Below are positions 31,091-41,700 of a DNA stretch of 64,000 nt, piece after piece. The notes below the pieces were generated by a model. It was not told the DNA's origin and ran no database searches. It saw only the letters and a list, made by a program, of their open reading frames with translations. The translations under genes and the position numbers were made by a program. Position 1 is the stretch's first letter, and each line of letters starts with the position of its first letter. Origin of the DNA: Elephas maximus indicus (lineage: Eukaryota > Chordata > Mammalia > Proboscidea > Elephantidae); contig NC_064825.1 of assembly GCF_024166365.1 (NCBI RefSeq), forward strand, positions 103,306,480 through 103,370,479. The letters run 5' to 3'.

Positions 31091-31260
31091 TTGTTGACTG
31101 CCATTCATGTTCGTTCATGGTGTCCCTGAAAACCTGCTCTATGCCAAGCTCTGTGCTAAGCACCAGGGGTATAAAAATGGCAGACAGTGTCCTGTAGTAA
31201 GGAACTCGCAATCTAGTGAGGGACAGGAGGACCCCTACTCTGCCTGTTACACAGCAGATA
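31090..31260 (-). repeat. L2 3' end, minus strand
   Basis: CTATGCCAAGCTCTGTGCTAAG, then AGGAACTCGCAATCTAGTGAG. Confidence 0.65.
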
Positions 31261-31369
31261 TAACCTTTGAGGAAGGATGTCCCAGGCGGTGAGAACATGG
31301 GCAGGCACATGGAGGCAGGAAGGGAAAAGATGCATGGGGGAGGGGCACAGGAACAAGGGCTCTTCAGCC

Positions 31370-31490
31370 CGTGTGAGCTCCTTGAGAGAGGGCTCCTGGG
31401 TCTCATCCGTCTTTGTGTCCCTGTGCCTAGCACAGGACCCGCACACAGGGGCTGCTGGGTAAATGTTTTTTGAGAGAATGGATTTCAAGT
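31370..31490 (+). repeat. L2 3' end, + strand
   Basis: GTGAGCTCCTTGAGAGAGGG, TGTGCCTAGCACAGGACC and GGTAAATGTTTTTTGAG. Confidence 0.7.
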
Positions 31491-32350
31491 TTACGTTCAA
31501 TATGCTAAGCCCCATGGACAGAAAGTAAAAGACAAGTGATATTAAACTCCATTTGGGCCCACTGCCCTCTTCACCTTCAAGCCTCTTTAATTTCTTACTT
31601 TCAAATGCAAGGAATAGGTACCTAGAACTAGGGGGACCATGAATCTGGTGGCTGTGAAGGTCCATATTGGGTGTGGACAGCAGACCTGGTGATACTTGAC
31701 AACCATTTCACAAATGAGAGAGTGGGCTTCAGGACTCTGGGGGAGATGAGGCAGCATGGGGCCCTCTGCTTCCTGGAAGTGTTTCCCGGAAGTGCCCAGT
31801 AAACACTTACCAGTCATTTCCTGCATGGTGAAGCCCGTGCTGTGTCTTAGAGCCCTAGTTCAGGTGGGGTGGTGTGGCTGGATGCTGGCATTTGGTGGCT
31901 CTTGGCCCCATTCGGATAGTGAAACAAAGGGGCCCTCCTGCCTGCCTGGCCTCTGGGAGATGGGGTGGCGGTACCAATCTGTGGAGGTGGTAGTGAGCGC
32001 AGTGAGGGGAACCTGTTACCTGGTGGTCTCTTGGTTTAGTGAGCTAAACAGAAACATGGGACACCCCCTGTGGATACTGGGGGCCTGACTTGGACATGGA
32101 CACAGATTACTCTGCCCCTATGCTCCTTCCAAAGAAATGCCACCCTTCCTGGAGGTAGAGGGGACCTTCCCTGGCCCCAGTCTCTAGGATCTTTGCTGTG
32201 ACTGGCCAGACAGCTGGGATTCGGCTTTGCTAAAGTTGGGTTGAACAAGTGGGTTCTAGAATGTGTAAGGGCAACCAGAGTGTCTGTCCAGACTGAGGTG
32301 CTGTTTAGGTTTGACAGATCCATCTGATTTTAAATGCACTGTTTTCCAAA
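31490..32350. other. Intronic stretch, nothing recognised
   Basis: GC-moderate sequence without clear repeats; open frames on both strands carry no domain. Confidence 0.4.
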
Positions 32351-32354
32351 GTTA

Positions 32355-33045
32355 ATAGGTGGTGGTGTGAAAGGGGCTGGCGTGAAGAGTGGCGATGCTC
32401 TTAGTTCCTTTGATGTTATGGGAAGGTCTCTTGTCTTCTCCCTTTCATTTGCAGTGGCCCTCTTTCCTTCTTAGGATCATTTAGAGTTCCTTGGTATCAT
32501 GGATTGAATTTTGTACCCCCAAAATATGTGTCAACTTGGTTAGGCCATGGTTCCCAGTATTGTATGATAGTCCTCCATTTTGTGATTTTCCTATGTGTTA
32601 TAAATCATAATGTCTGCCTGTGGTTAAAGAGGATTAGGGAGGAATATAACACCCTTGCTCAGGTCACATCCCTGATCCAATGGAAAGGGAGTTTCCCTCG
32701 AGTGTGGCCTGCACCACCTTTTATCTTACTAGAGATGAAAGGGAAGCAAGCAGAGTTGGGAACCTCATACCACCAAGAAAGAAGCACTGGGAGCACATCC
32801 TTTGGACCCGGGGTTCCTGCACAGGGAAAGAGTGATGACAAGGACCTTCCTCCAGAGACAGAGAAAGCCTTCCCTTGGATTTGACACCCTGAATTTGGAC
32901 TTCTAGCCGAATAGACTTTAAGAGAATAAACTTCTATTTGTTGAAGCTGTCCACTTGTGGTATTTCTGTTACAGCAGTACTAGATGACTAAGACACCTGG
33001 GGTCATGTGAACACTTGTGGGTCTATCCCCTATTCTGTAGGGGAA
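32355..33045 (+). repeat. Unclassified interspersed repeat, interrupted by an LTR
   Basis: The parts 32355-32494 and 32996-about 33045 align with 41523-41700 (shared AGAGTGGCGAT, TTCCTTCTT and TCATTTAGAG), differing at roughly a fifth of positions. Family unknown to me. Confidence 0.7.
32495..32995 (+). mobile_element. Solo LTR (MaLR/ERVL-like), 501 bp
   Basis: Starts TATCATGGATTGAATTTT (a decayed TG start) and ends ATGACTAAGACA, with AATAAA at 32925. Flanks CTTGG (32490-32494) and CCTGG (32996-33000) form a near 5-bp duplication. No gag, pol or env sequence is attached. The MaLR-like assignment rests on the end motif and general layout. Confidence 0.8.
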
Positions 33046-33185
33046 CAAGGTGAGGGATGTTATGGTCAAGTAAGTTTGAAAAGCTTTGGGCTAAACAAAA
33101 TCAAACACATCTTTCCTGTAGGACCTTTAGTGTGCTTATGATTCTTCAAGAGGAAGGGGGATATAAAATTCTTATTTTCCCCAGA

Positions 33186-33347
33186 GAGCCCTGGTGGCTC
33201 AGTGGTTAAGCAATTGGCTGCTAACCAAAAGGTTGGCAGTTTGAATCTACCAGCTGCTCCTTGGAAACCCGATGGGGCAGTTCTACTCTGTTCTCTAGGG
33301 TCTCTACGAGTTGGAACCGACTTGATGGCAGCAGGGTTTTTTTTGTG
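33186..33347 (+). repeat. AfroSINE type A with 13-bp TSD
   Basis: TATTTTCCCCAGA at 33173-33185 and 33348-33360 flanks GCCCTGGTGGCTCAG ... GGCAGCAGGG. Confidence 0.95.
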
Positions 33348-33454
33348 TATTTTCCCCAGATTTCTGTCTTACGTTGTATCTGCCTGTCTTTCTTTCTTTT
33401 AGAAGTACCTCATGAGACTAGTGTTTTCTGGAATCTGCTGTAGGAAGTTAATTT

Positions 33455-33595
33455 ATTCATTTATTCCACAAAGTGTTTATTGAATACCTACTGTGTACCA
33501 GTCACTGTTGTAGGTACTTGGGATACATCAGCCACCAATTCAGACCAAGATCCCTGCCCTGGAGAAACTTACATTCTAGTGGAACCAGTGAACAC
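33455..33595 (-). repeat. L2 3' end, minus strand
   Basis: TTTATTGAATACCTACTGTG to AAACTTACATTCTAGTGG, the clear inverse of the L2 terminus. Confidence 0.85.
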
Positions 33596-34009
33596 TGTTA
33601 TGGGTTCAACAATGTCCCCCCAAAATATGTGTTGTAAATCCTAACCTCTGTGCCTGTGGTTATAATACCATTTGAGAATGGGTCGTCTTTGCTATGTTAA
33701 TGAAGCAGGATTAGCATGGGGTGTATCTTGAGTCAATCTCTTTTGAGATATAAAAGAGATTAAACAAGCAAGCAGAGGAGAGATGGGGTAAGATAGATGC
33801 CAAGACACATGGAGATAGATCTCCAAGGAACCAGAAAGCAGGAGCTGAAGAGACAGGGACCTTCCTCTGGAGCCAACAGAGAGAGAAAGCCTTCCTGGCA
33901 CCCTGAATTTAGACTTTTAGCCTCTTAAAATATGAGAAAATAAATTTCTGCTTGTTAAAGCCATTCACTAGTGGTATTTCTGTTATAGAAGCACTGGATA
34001 ACTACGACA
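33596..34009 (+). mobile_element. Solo LTR (MaLR/ERVL-like), 414 bp, TSD AACAC
   Basis: Begins TGTTATGGGTTCAACAATG and ends ACTACGACA, with exact 5-bp flanks AACAC at 33591-33595 and 34010-34014 and AATAAA at 33939. It shares the 3' third (CACCCTGAATTT, AGTGGTATTTCTGTTA) with the LTR at 32495 and belongs to a related subfamily. No internal region. Confidence 0.85.
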
Positions 34010-34014
34010 AACAC

Positions 34015-34225
34015 CTGTGTCAGGCATGTGAGTTATCACCAGAAAACCCAAAAACCAAACCCGTTGTTGTTGAGTCAGTTCCAACTCATAGCATTATCAC
34101 TACTATTATCCTGTTTAACCCTCAAAACAGTCCAGTGAGATAGATGAACCATTTTGTAGTTGAGGCAGCTGGGGCTGGAAAGGGTAAAGTGACTTGCCCA
34201 TTTTGGCCGCATTGTCCCTTTTGGA
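34015..34225 (-). repeat. MIR, minus strand, with a SINE scrap inside
   Basis: TGTGTCAGGCATGTGAGTTA, then after 34095 CTGTTTAACCCTCAAAACAG and AAAGTGACTTGCCC. Confidence 0.7.
34047..34095 (-). repeat. Truncated AfroSINE tail
   Basis: About 50 bases (AACCAAACCCGTTGTTGTTG, GTTCCAACTCATAGC) between loose TTATCAC repeats. Confidence 0.75.
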
Positions 34226-34229
34226 TTAG

Positions 34230-35110
34230 TCCTTTGAATTGCAAGCGGAGCTGGTGAAATAAGGAACGCTGGAAGAGAACTTAGGGTCTGTGGTCGGGAT
34301 GTTACGGGCCTTGCTACTATACCGTTGTGTCCCTTTATGAAGGCCCAATGGAGAAATTTCTCTCAGTCTCCAAATTAGGCAGGGAAGGCGGTGGTTGTCT
34401 GGAACAACTGGTTTCTTTTCATGTTATGGGCACGAAGAATCTTGTGGCTGATCGTGTTTCCCTTTGGCTTTGGTTACTAAACACCTGAGAGCTAGATTTG
34501 TGACCCATCTCAACAGTTCTTTGGGAAGGAACCACGTGGTATGTACTTCCACGTGCTAATCTTACCCCGGCTTTTATTATTTTCCCTACATTTATTTTCT
34601 TCTGGCCTAATTCTCTTGACCATTTAAATTATTCTTTTGTGTCGTTTGTATTATTCTAAGCCACTGTTAAATCCTTGGTGGAATGGAGCTGGGTATAACT
34701 AAATTTAAAAGTAATGGTAAGATGATTTGTGTAAGATTCCCCCAGCTACATGTATGGAGACCAGGCTCCAAGCTCAGCCCTCCCGGCTTTGGGTCCACCC
34801 TCTTTCCACTATACTACGTGCTTTAACAGATTACAATCCACCAGGTCCCTTCCCAGCGGGAGCCAGGGCCTATTTGGCTCTTCCAGCCATCGTTTTGTGG
34901 GTTCCAGAAGAAGCTGGGTTGGCTGAATTGGAGGTCTTGAGTTGCCTGAATTGATCTGAATGCCACACATGTAGCTCAAGCAAAGCTCCGGGCTGCAGAT
35001 TCCTTCTTGCGGAGGGCCAGTCAGCCTTACCCAGGAGAGAGATGGTGCCTCTAATTCCTGGTCCCTGGTGCTTAAGATTCATAGGTGGGGACCAGACAAA
35101 TGAGCACTGT
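34230..35110. other. Intronic stretch, nothing recognised
   Basis: No repeat or exon identified. Confidence 0.4.
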
Positions 35111-35119
35111 ATGCTACTA

Positions 35120-35277
35120 GGAAACTGTGGTGGTGTAGCAGTTAAGTGCTACTGCTGCTAACCAAAAGGTTGGCAGTTCATATCCACCAGGAGCTCCTTG
35201 GAAATTCTATGGAGCAGTTCTACTCTGTCCTATAGGGTCACTATGAGTCAGAATCGACTGGATGGCAGCGGGTTTGT
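35120..35277 (+). repeat. AfroSINE type A (GGAAAC head variant)
   Basis: GGAAACTGTGGTGGTGTAG to GGATGGCAGCGGGTTTG; 8-bp TGTATGCT on both sides. Confidence 0.92.
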
Positions 35278-35289
35278 TTCTTTGTTTTT

Positions 35290-35460
35290 TTTGTATGCTC
35301 CTTGCACCTACTTCCCATTCAACACCCTCATCACAACCCTGGGAGAGAGAAAGGGAGCAAGAGCAAGTGGTATCAGGCCCATTTTTTATGGATGAGGAAA
35401 CTGAGGGTCAGAGAGGTTAAATGATGTCCCCCACCAGGGAATGGCTGAGCCTGTACCCCA
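35290..35460 (-). repeat. MIR, minus strand (weak)
   Basis: GGATGAGGAAACTGAGGGTC and AGAGAGGTTAAATGATG. Confidence 0.6.
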
Positions 35461-35559
35461 ACATAACACATTGACTTCCTGGCTGTTCCCAGGCCAGAAG
35501 GCACCAATGAGACCTCTCTGAACACTTCTGTGGGGCAGCAGGTAGCATGGAGAGGGAGA

Positions 35560-35760
35560 AGAGCTTAGGATTTGGGAGTTGGGTGACATGAGGCTTGAGT
35601 CTTGGCCAGGAACTGTGTGCATGTGGGTAAGTCATTTCTGTGAGCCTCAGTGGCTTCATCTTTAAAATCAGAACTCAATTCCTGCCCTGCAGCCTCACAG
35701 GGTTGTGGTGAGAATTGAATGAGATGACGAATATGGGCGCATCCGGTGTTAAGCACTGCT
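35560..35760 (+). repeat. MIR, + strand
   Basis: GAGCCTCAGTGGCTTCATC, CTCACAGGGTTGTGGTGAG. Confidence 0.75.
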
Positions 35761-35905
35761 CCTATATGTTGTGCTCTCTGTAGTCAGCTTCTGCTGCTAC
35801 TGAAAATGCAAACATTTAAGAACTATTTACCACTGTATCAGCCACTGCAGTCAATGTTATATAGACTATTTTATTGAACACACAAGACAGGTGGACGATG
35901 CAACA

Positions 35906-36071
35906 ACAACAAAAACAAATCCATTGCTGTCGAGTTGATTCCAACTCATAGCAACCATGTAGGACAGAGTAGAACTGCCCCATAGGGTTTCCAAGGAGCG
36001 CTGGAGAATTTGAACTGCTGGCCTTTGGATTAGCAGTCATAGCTTTTAACCGCTATGCCACCAGGGTTTCC
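35906..36071 (-). repeat. AfroSINE type A (GGAAAC head variant)
   Basis: CCATTGCTGTCGAGTTGATT to ATGCCACCAGGGTTTCC. Confidence 0.92.
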
Positions 36072-36084
36072 AAGTAGATTTTTA

Positions 36085-36225
36085 GGGGCTATTATTATTC
36101 CTTTTTTACAGATGTGGAAATGGAAGCTTAAAAAAGGTTAAGTAATTTGCTGAAGGTCATAGAGCTATTAGGTGGTAGAGCCAAGATTCGAACCCAGGTA
36201 GCTGACCTTACAGCTGTACTTATCA
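36085..36225 (-). repeat. MIR, minus strand
   Basis: TTTTACAGATGTGGAAATGG, GGTCATAGAGCTATTAGGTG and AAGATTCGAACCCAGG. Confidence 0.85.
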
Positions 36226-36231
36226 GCACTA

Positions 36232-36437
36232 TGGAGCCCTGGTGGCTCAGCGGTTAAAGCACTTGGATGTTAATCAAAACATTGGAGGTTTGAACCCACC
36301 AGCCACTCCGTGGGAATAAGATGTGGCAGTCTGTGTCCGTAAAGATTTACAGCCTTGGAAACCCTCTGGGGCAGTTCTGCTCTGTCCTGTAGGATCCCTA
36401 TGAGTCAGAATTGACTTGACAGCAGTGTTTTTTTTAA
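36232..36437 (+). repeat. AfroSINE type A (long form)
   Basis: GGAGCCCTGGTGGCTCAG to CTTGACAGCAGTG and a T-run. Confidence 0.92.
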
Positions 36438-36458
36438 ATCACCGCTATCATATAGAAA

Positions 36459-36630
36459 GGAGCCCTGGTGGTGCAATAGTTAAATGTTGGGCTGCTAACC
36501 TAAAGGTCAGTAGTTCATATCCGGCAGCCACTCCTTGGAAACCCTATGGGGGCAGCTCTACTCTATCCTATAGGGTTGCTACAAGTTGGAATTGACTTAA
36601 TGGCAATGGGTTGGGGTTTTTTTTTTTTAG
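36459..36630 (+). repeat. AfroSINE type A (short form) with TSD
   Basis: TCATATAGAAA at 36448-36458 against TCATATAGGAAA at 36631. It sits 22 bases after the previous SINE in the same orientation. Confidence 0.92.
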
Positions 36631-36896
36631 TCATATAGGAAACAGCAGACCCCTGGGACCTTCCTGGGTGATGGCATGTATGCATGTCAGTCTGGTAGGG
36701 GCAGTCAGGACCGTCTGGGGCAGGGAGTTGGATGTGAATGGACGTTAGTGCTGGAAGGGCAGTAGGGCCTGGGACTTGGCTGGATAACAGCCTGGGGTGA
36801 GTGACCTCATCCCTGAGCTTCAGGTTTTTCACCTGTAAGATGGGCCTATGGTAATAGACCTTATGGGGTTAAATGAAATAGGGTTGCATACCAGTA

Positions 36897-37105
36897 CCAG
36901 TACCAGGTGCTGTCAAGTTGACTACAACTTGTGGCGAACCCATGTGTGTCACAGAGTAGAGCTGTGCTCCATAGGGTTTTCAGTGGCAGATATTTTGGAA
37001 GTAGATCACCAGGCCTTTCTTTTGAGGTACCTCTGGGTAGACTTGACCTTCCAACCTTTCGGTTAGTTGCCAAGCATGTTAACCATTTGTACTACTTGGG
37101 GACCC
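36897..37105 (-). repeat. AfroSINE type B
   Basis: GGTGCTGTCAAGTTGACTAC to TACTACTTGGGGACCCC. Confidence 0.9.
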
Positions 37106-37770
37106 CATAGATAACTATGTAAGGTGTACATTGGTATAAAAATGGCCATAACATATGAGAGACATTCCTCAGCCATGCAGAGTAGATGTAAACTAGCAGG
37201 AACAGCCACCTCTGCTTTTTAGAATCATCTTCCTTGCTGAGATGGTTTGAGCACCCTGCTATGTGGCATTGGCTCATCTCCGGGCTTGGAAACAGCACCT
37301 GAGTTGTAGCCACAGACCCTTGCTGTGCGTCAGTGTTCTCATCTGCTAGGGAATGCTACCTGCTGTCCTTCCTTGCATGTGCCATGTCTGTGAAAGTGTT
37401 CTGTTGGACACGGAAAGCACCTTGCAGAGGCCTGCCAGCTGCAGAGTGCCAGGTTGCAAGGAGGACGGGCAAGGGACAAAGGGGAGGACATTTCAGTGTC
37501 ATGGTTTCTCATAGATCTTTGGACAGAGACACTGGGTTCAGCCCAAGGCACAGGCCTACCGAGAAGCAAAGAGTCATAGGAGTGCCAAAGTGCTACCACT
37601 AACTCTTGCGAGGTTTTACTGTTTCAAAAGAACTCTATAAACTGTAGAGCACTTTAGAAATGTAAGTTAGTTCCTGTGCTGACATGTGATGAAAACAAAA
37701 CTCACAAAAAAGTGATGGATCTGCCAGGCTGGGGTGTGGGAGATGAATATATATGCTGTGTGTGGGTATG
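37105..37770. other. Intronic stretch, nothing recognised
   Basis: No repeat or exon identified. Confidence 0.4.
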
Positions 37771-37774
37771 ATTT

Positions 37775-37930
37775 ATTTCTGATTATAAAAATCAGCTTAT
37801 TTATATGAAACTTGGAAAACAGAGAAAAGCATAAAGCTGAAAATAACATTATCTGTAATTTACTATCTAGCTACATCATTTTATTTTTTTACTGTGCGTA
37901 TGTGTACAGGATTTCTTAATAACATTTTAC
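37775..37930 (-). repeat. Ancient L1 relic, minus strand (weak)
   Basis: CTGATTATAAAAATCAGC and ACTTGGAAAACAGAGAAAAG resemble inverted old-L1 3' sequence. Confidence 0.4.
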
Positions 37931-38195
37931 ATCCTGGAAAATGTTCACTACTTCTTTCAACCAAGTCGTTGAGAGTCCATTTTGCAAAGTCCTAGCGTGG
38001 TGCCAGGCACAAGGTACGGACCCAGGGATGTTGCCGATTGAAGATGGGATTGTGTGAGCTCTGCCGAGGTCGGGGGTTGGGGGCAGAGGGTGGCCAGGAG
38101 TGGCACAAAACCCTGGACCTGCCTTCTGAGAATTGGGAAGAGTCTTAAAAGTAAAGCCCGTGGGATGACAGACTGGGGTTACAGGAGCCAGAGGG

Positions 38196-38264
38196 GGACT
38201 TTTTCTTTCTTTCTTCCTCTCTCCTTCCTTCCCTCCCTCCTTTTCTTCCTTCCTTTCTTCTTTT
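38196..38264. repeat. Polypyrimidine (CTTT/CTTC) tract
   Basis: Almost uninterrupted C/T over about 70 bases. Confidence 0.9.
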
Positions 38265-38287
38265 TAGTCACTGTAAACCTTTTAATA

Positions 38288-38497
38288 GGAGTCCTGGTGG
38301 TGCAGTGGTTAAGCACTTGGCTACTAACCGAAAGGCTGGCAGTTTGAACCCACCATTCGCTCCTCCAGAGAAAGGTGTGGCAGTCTGCTTCTGTAAAGAT
38401 TTATAGCCTTGGAAACCCTATGGGGCAGTTCTGCTCTGTCCAATAGGGTTGCTATGAGTCGGAATCCACTCGATGGCAATGGATTTGGTTTTTTTGG
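38288..38497 (+). repeat. AfroSINE type A (long form)
   Basis: GGAGTCCTGGTGGTGCAG to CGATGGCAATGGATTTGG; flanks TAAACCTTTTA / TTAAACCTTTA. Confidence 0.93.
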
Positions 38498-39023
38498 GTT
38501 TAAACCTTTATTGCAGCTCCTAAGTTCCTGCATGAATTGGTCCTTGATTCTCTCCTACGTTGTCTCTCAGCCCTCTCCCTTTGAGTGGGGCACTTTTCAT
38601 TCTTCTGTTTAGGTTTTCTTTTCTTGTCAGGTACAAATAATAGGAATACCTTTTTTTTTTTAATTTCCGTAAATAGCAGCTAATTAACGATATAAATGCA
38701 ATCCCTTTGGAAACTGGAAACAGGCACAGGAGAAACAGGTTAAGTGAGAACCTGAGATCCTTTGTAAGTGCCAGTGACGGGGGAGGGGTGCCAGGGGCCC
38801 AAGCGAACAAATCCCTCATTCTAAACAGCCTTTCCTTAGACTTGATGAGCTTCAGATTTGAGTAAGTGACAGCCCCTTTTATTTCCTGCTTTGTTCTCTC
38901 CCAGGTACAAATTAAATTGACCACAGCCTTCATTCATGCAAATGGAAGCTGGCAGCTGCCCCAGGCAGGGTTAGATACCTGGGAGGATAAAGCTAGGCCT
39001 CTCTGGTTGGGGGGAGTCAAGTT

Positions 39024-39024
<1 letters not shown>

Positions 39025-39060
<36 letters not shown>
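39025..39060. repeat. (GT)17 microsatellite
   Basis: Pure GT run. Confidence 0.97.
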
Positions 39061-39062
<2 letters not shown>

Positions 39063-39202
39063 CATGCAGGCGCCTGTGCAGACCTCAGAGAGGCCTGCAT
39101 AAAGCTGTTAATTCTGCCTTTCCAGGCTGCTCAAATTTAAATTGCTACCGTACAATCTCTATGTTCTTTTTTCTGCCTTTGGGACACCTTCTGGTTAAGA
39201 AA

Positions 39203-39421
39203 GGAGTCTCTGAGTGGTGCAAACCGTTAACTAACCCTGGTGTAAATGGGTGCTAACCAAAAGGTTGGCAGTTCGAGTCCCCTGTAAGTGCCTCAGAAGA
39301 AAGGGCTGGTGATCTACTTTTCAAAAAACCAGCCATTGGAGCTGATGGGGCACAGTTCTACTCTGACACACTTGGGGTCAGATGAGTCAGAATGGACTCC
39401 ATGGTAACTGATAGTTTTTTT
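39203..39421 (+). repeat. AfroSINE type B
   Basis: GGAGTCTCTGAGTGGTGC to CTCCATGGTAACTGATAG, with a small insertion after the first 40 bases. Confidence 0.9.
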
Positions 39422-39960
39422 CCTGTTGAGGAATGTGGAGGTGGCAGGAGAGAGAGGCAGGCATTTGGCCCTTAGGTGCACAACAGAGAAGGATGCTTAA
39501 TGGTAAGGAAGCGTCCTTCCTAGTTCACCTCTCTTGCACAGGATCCCGCTGGGCAGATGCATCGGGACAAGCCTGTCATTAGACTAGAATCTGCACCCAG
39601 CCCCACAAACAAAACACAAAATACCTTTCTCTGAACCTGGCTTTGGGTTTTCTCTTGACAGGAGGAGTTAATTGTGTTAGAACTGACTGAGGAGACTTCA
39701 GTCTGTGTTGAATCCGTAAACTCTCATTTGCCCAGATCTAGAAAGTAGAACATAATGACCCCAGTGAAGGGGTGAAGAAATGCTGAGATGGACATTTTGC
39801 CAGGGTCCCTGCAGTGTCTTAGGTGTTCCAGGGCATGACCCTGAGGCTTCTCAACGGTTAGTTTTTTTTTTTTTTCCTATTGTACTGAATGCTGTCAGCT
39901 TTCCCCCCTCCCCTGATTCTTTGTCTTAATAAATTATTTGTGAAAACCTTATTTGTCTTT
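39421..39960. other. Intronic stretch, nothing recognised
   Basis: No repeat or exon identified beyond a T-run near 39859. Confidence 0.4.
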
Positions 39961-39976
39961 AAAAATCAGCATCTAA

Positions 39977-40688
39977 TGTGGGGACCATGATCTTGGGGAA
40001 CATCTAGCTCAATTGGCATAACATAGTTTATAAAGAAAACGTTCTATATTCTATGTTGGTGAGTAGCGCCTGGGGTCTTCAAAGCCTGTGAGTGGCTGTC
40101 TAGGATACTCCACTGGTCTCACCCCTTCGGGAGCGAGGGAGAATGAAGAACACTAAAGGTACAAGGGAAAGATTAGTCCAGAGGACTAATGGCCCACATC
40201 TACCACAGCCTCCACCAGACTGAGTCCAGAACAACTAGATGGTGCCCGGCTACTGGCACTGACTGCTCTGACAGGAATTACAATAGAGGGTCCCAGACAG
40301 AGCTGGAGAAAAACATAGACAAAATTCTACTCAAAAAGAAAGACCAGACTTACTAGCCTGACAGAGACTAGGAAAGCCCAAGATTATGGCCCCCGGACAC
40401 CCTTTTAGTTCAGTAATGAAGTCACTCCTGAGGTTCACCCTTCAGCCAAAGGTTAGACAGGCCTATAAAACAAAACAAGACTAAAGGGGCACATCAGACC
40501 AGGGGCAAGGACTAGAAGGCAGGAGGGGACAGGAAAGCTGGTAATAGGGAACCCAAGGTTGAGAAGGGAGAGTGTTGACGTGCCATGGGGTTGTTAACCG
40601 ATGTCATAAAACAGTGTGTGTATTAAGTGTTTATTGAGAAGCTAGTTTGTTCTGTAAATCTTCATCTAAAGTACTAGAAAAAGAAAAG
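39977..40688 (+). mobile_element. L1 3'-UTR-only insertion with 15-bp TSD
   Basis: Exact duplication AAAATCAGCATCTAA at 39962-39976 and 40689-40703 frames 712 bases ending in an A-rich tail (GTACTAGAAAAAGAAAAG). The internal motifs GAATGAAGAACACTAAAGG, CTAGATGGTGCCCGGCTAC and CTCTGACAGGAATTACAATAG correspond to motifs in the 3' UTR of the L1 at 60012-62863 (read on its own strand), so it is a 5'-truncated older L1. No ORF2 is left. Confidence 0.82.
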
Positions 40689-40703
40689 AAAATCAGCATC
40701 TAA

Positions 40704-41195
40704 GCATACGCTGTCACACTGCATGGAGTTGAGTGATGAAAGCAGTTCTTTAGAATTAGTTGTCTGTGTTGGGGACATAGTGACAGGCTTGGGTGGTGTT
40801 TACACGTGTACCTGGGGACAGAAGGGGAACATAAATTTTGCAGGAAAGTATTTGTTTTGGTGCCCTGTTATATTTGCTTTGCATTGCTTATTGTTTAAAA
40901 AAAGGATATTTTTGTTAAGGGAAAAGGGAACTGTGTATTTGAGATAAGAAGTAGAATAAAATGGAATAAATGGTTAGGTTTTGTCAAGTGGCTATCAGCA
41001 TGAGATTATTTTCATTCTGACATCACCTTGTTCCTGTACTGCTCCAATATTTATGTGAAAATTAGAAATACAAAGCATGGGCAGCTCCTGAAATCCTGGT
41101 TAGATTGAAATTTATAACGATGTTCTTTTTCCTTTGTTTTACAGAGCTGAGTTTGATGAAGTTTCATGGGGTTCTAGCCAGTAGTGATCCAGAAG
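40704..41195. other. Intronic stretch, nothing recognised
   Basis: No repeat or exon identified. Confidence 0.4.
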
Positions 41196-41201
41196 CAATA
41201 A

Positions 41202-41367
41202 ACCAAAAAACCCAAACCCGTTACCTTTGAGTCAATTCCAACTCATAACAACCCTGTTGGACAGAGTCGAACTACCCCGTAGGGTTTCCAAGGAGCGGCT
41301 GGTGGATTTGAACAGGTGATCTTTTGGTTAGCAGCTGAGCTCTTAACCACTGTACCACCAGGGCTCC
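41202..41367 (-). repeat. AfroSINE type A
   Basis: CCCGTTACCTTTGAGTC to CCACCAGGGCTCC; GCAATAAA on both sides. Confidence 0.92.
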
Positions 41368-41522
41368 CCAAAGGCAATAAATACTGCTTTTGGGGAGGCC
41401 TTCACCCCTGTCTCACTTGGCGAACGTTAAATGTTAGCCAAATGTCAGAACCCATTATGCAAATGTAGAAACCAATGAATTTGAGTCAGTTACCCCTAGA
41501 CTTGTAGCATGAAATAACCATA

Positions 41523-41700
41523 GTTCGTGGTGGTGGTGGTATGGAGAGTGGCGATATTCTTTGTTCCTTTGTTGTTAAGGGAAGGTCTCATGTCTCCCCG
41601 ACTCCCTCGATTGGGGTGGCCCCTTTCCTTCTTGGGGTCATTTAGAGCTCCCTGGGGTTATGAGAACCCTTGTTCAGCTCACACTTTAGGGCTCGTAGCA
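41523..41700 (+). repeat. Unclassified interspersed repeat (empty-site paralogue)
   Basis: Aligns with both parts of 32355-33045 and carries a single CCTGG at 41651-41655 where that copy holds an LTR. Confidence 0.7.
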
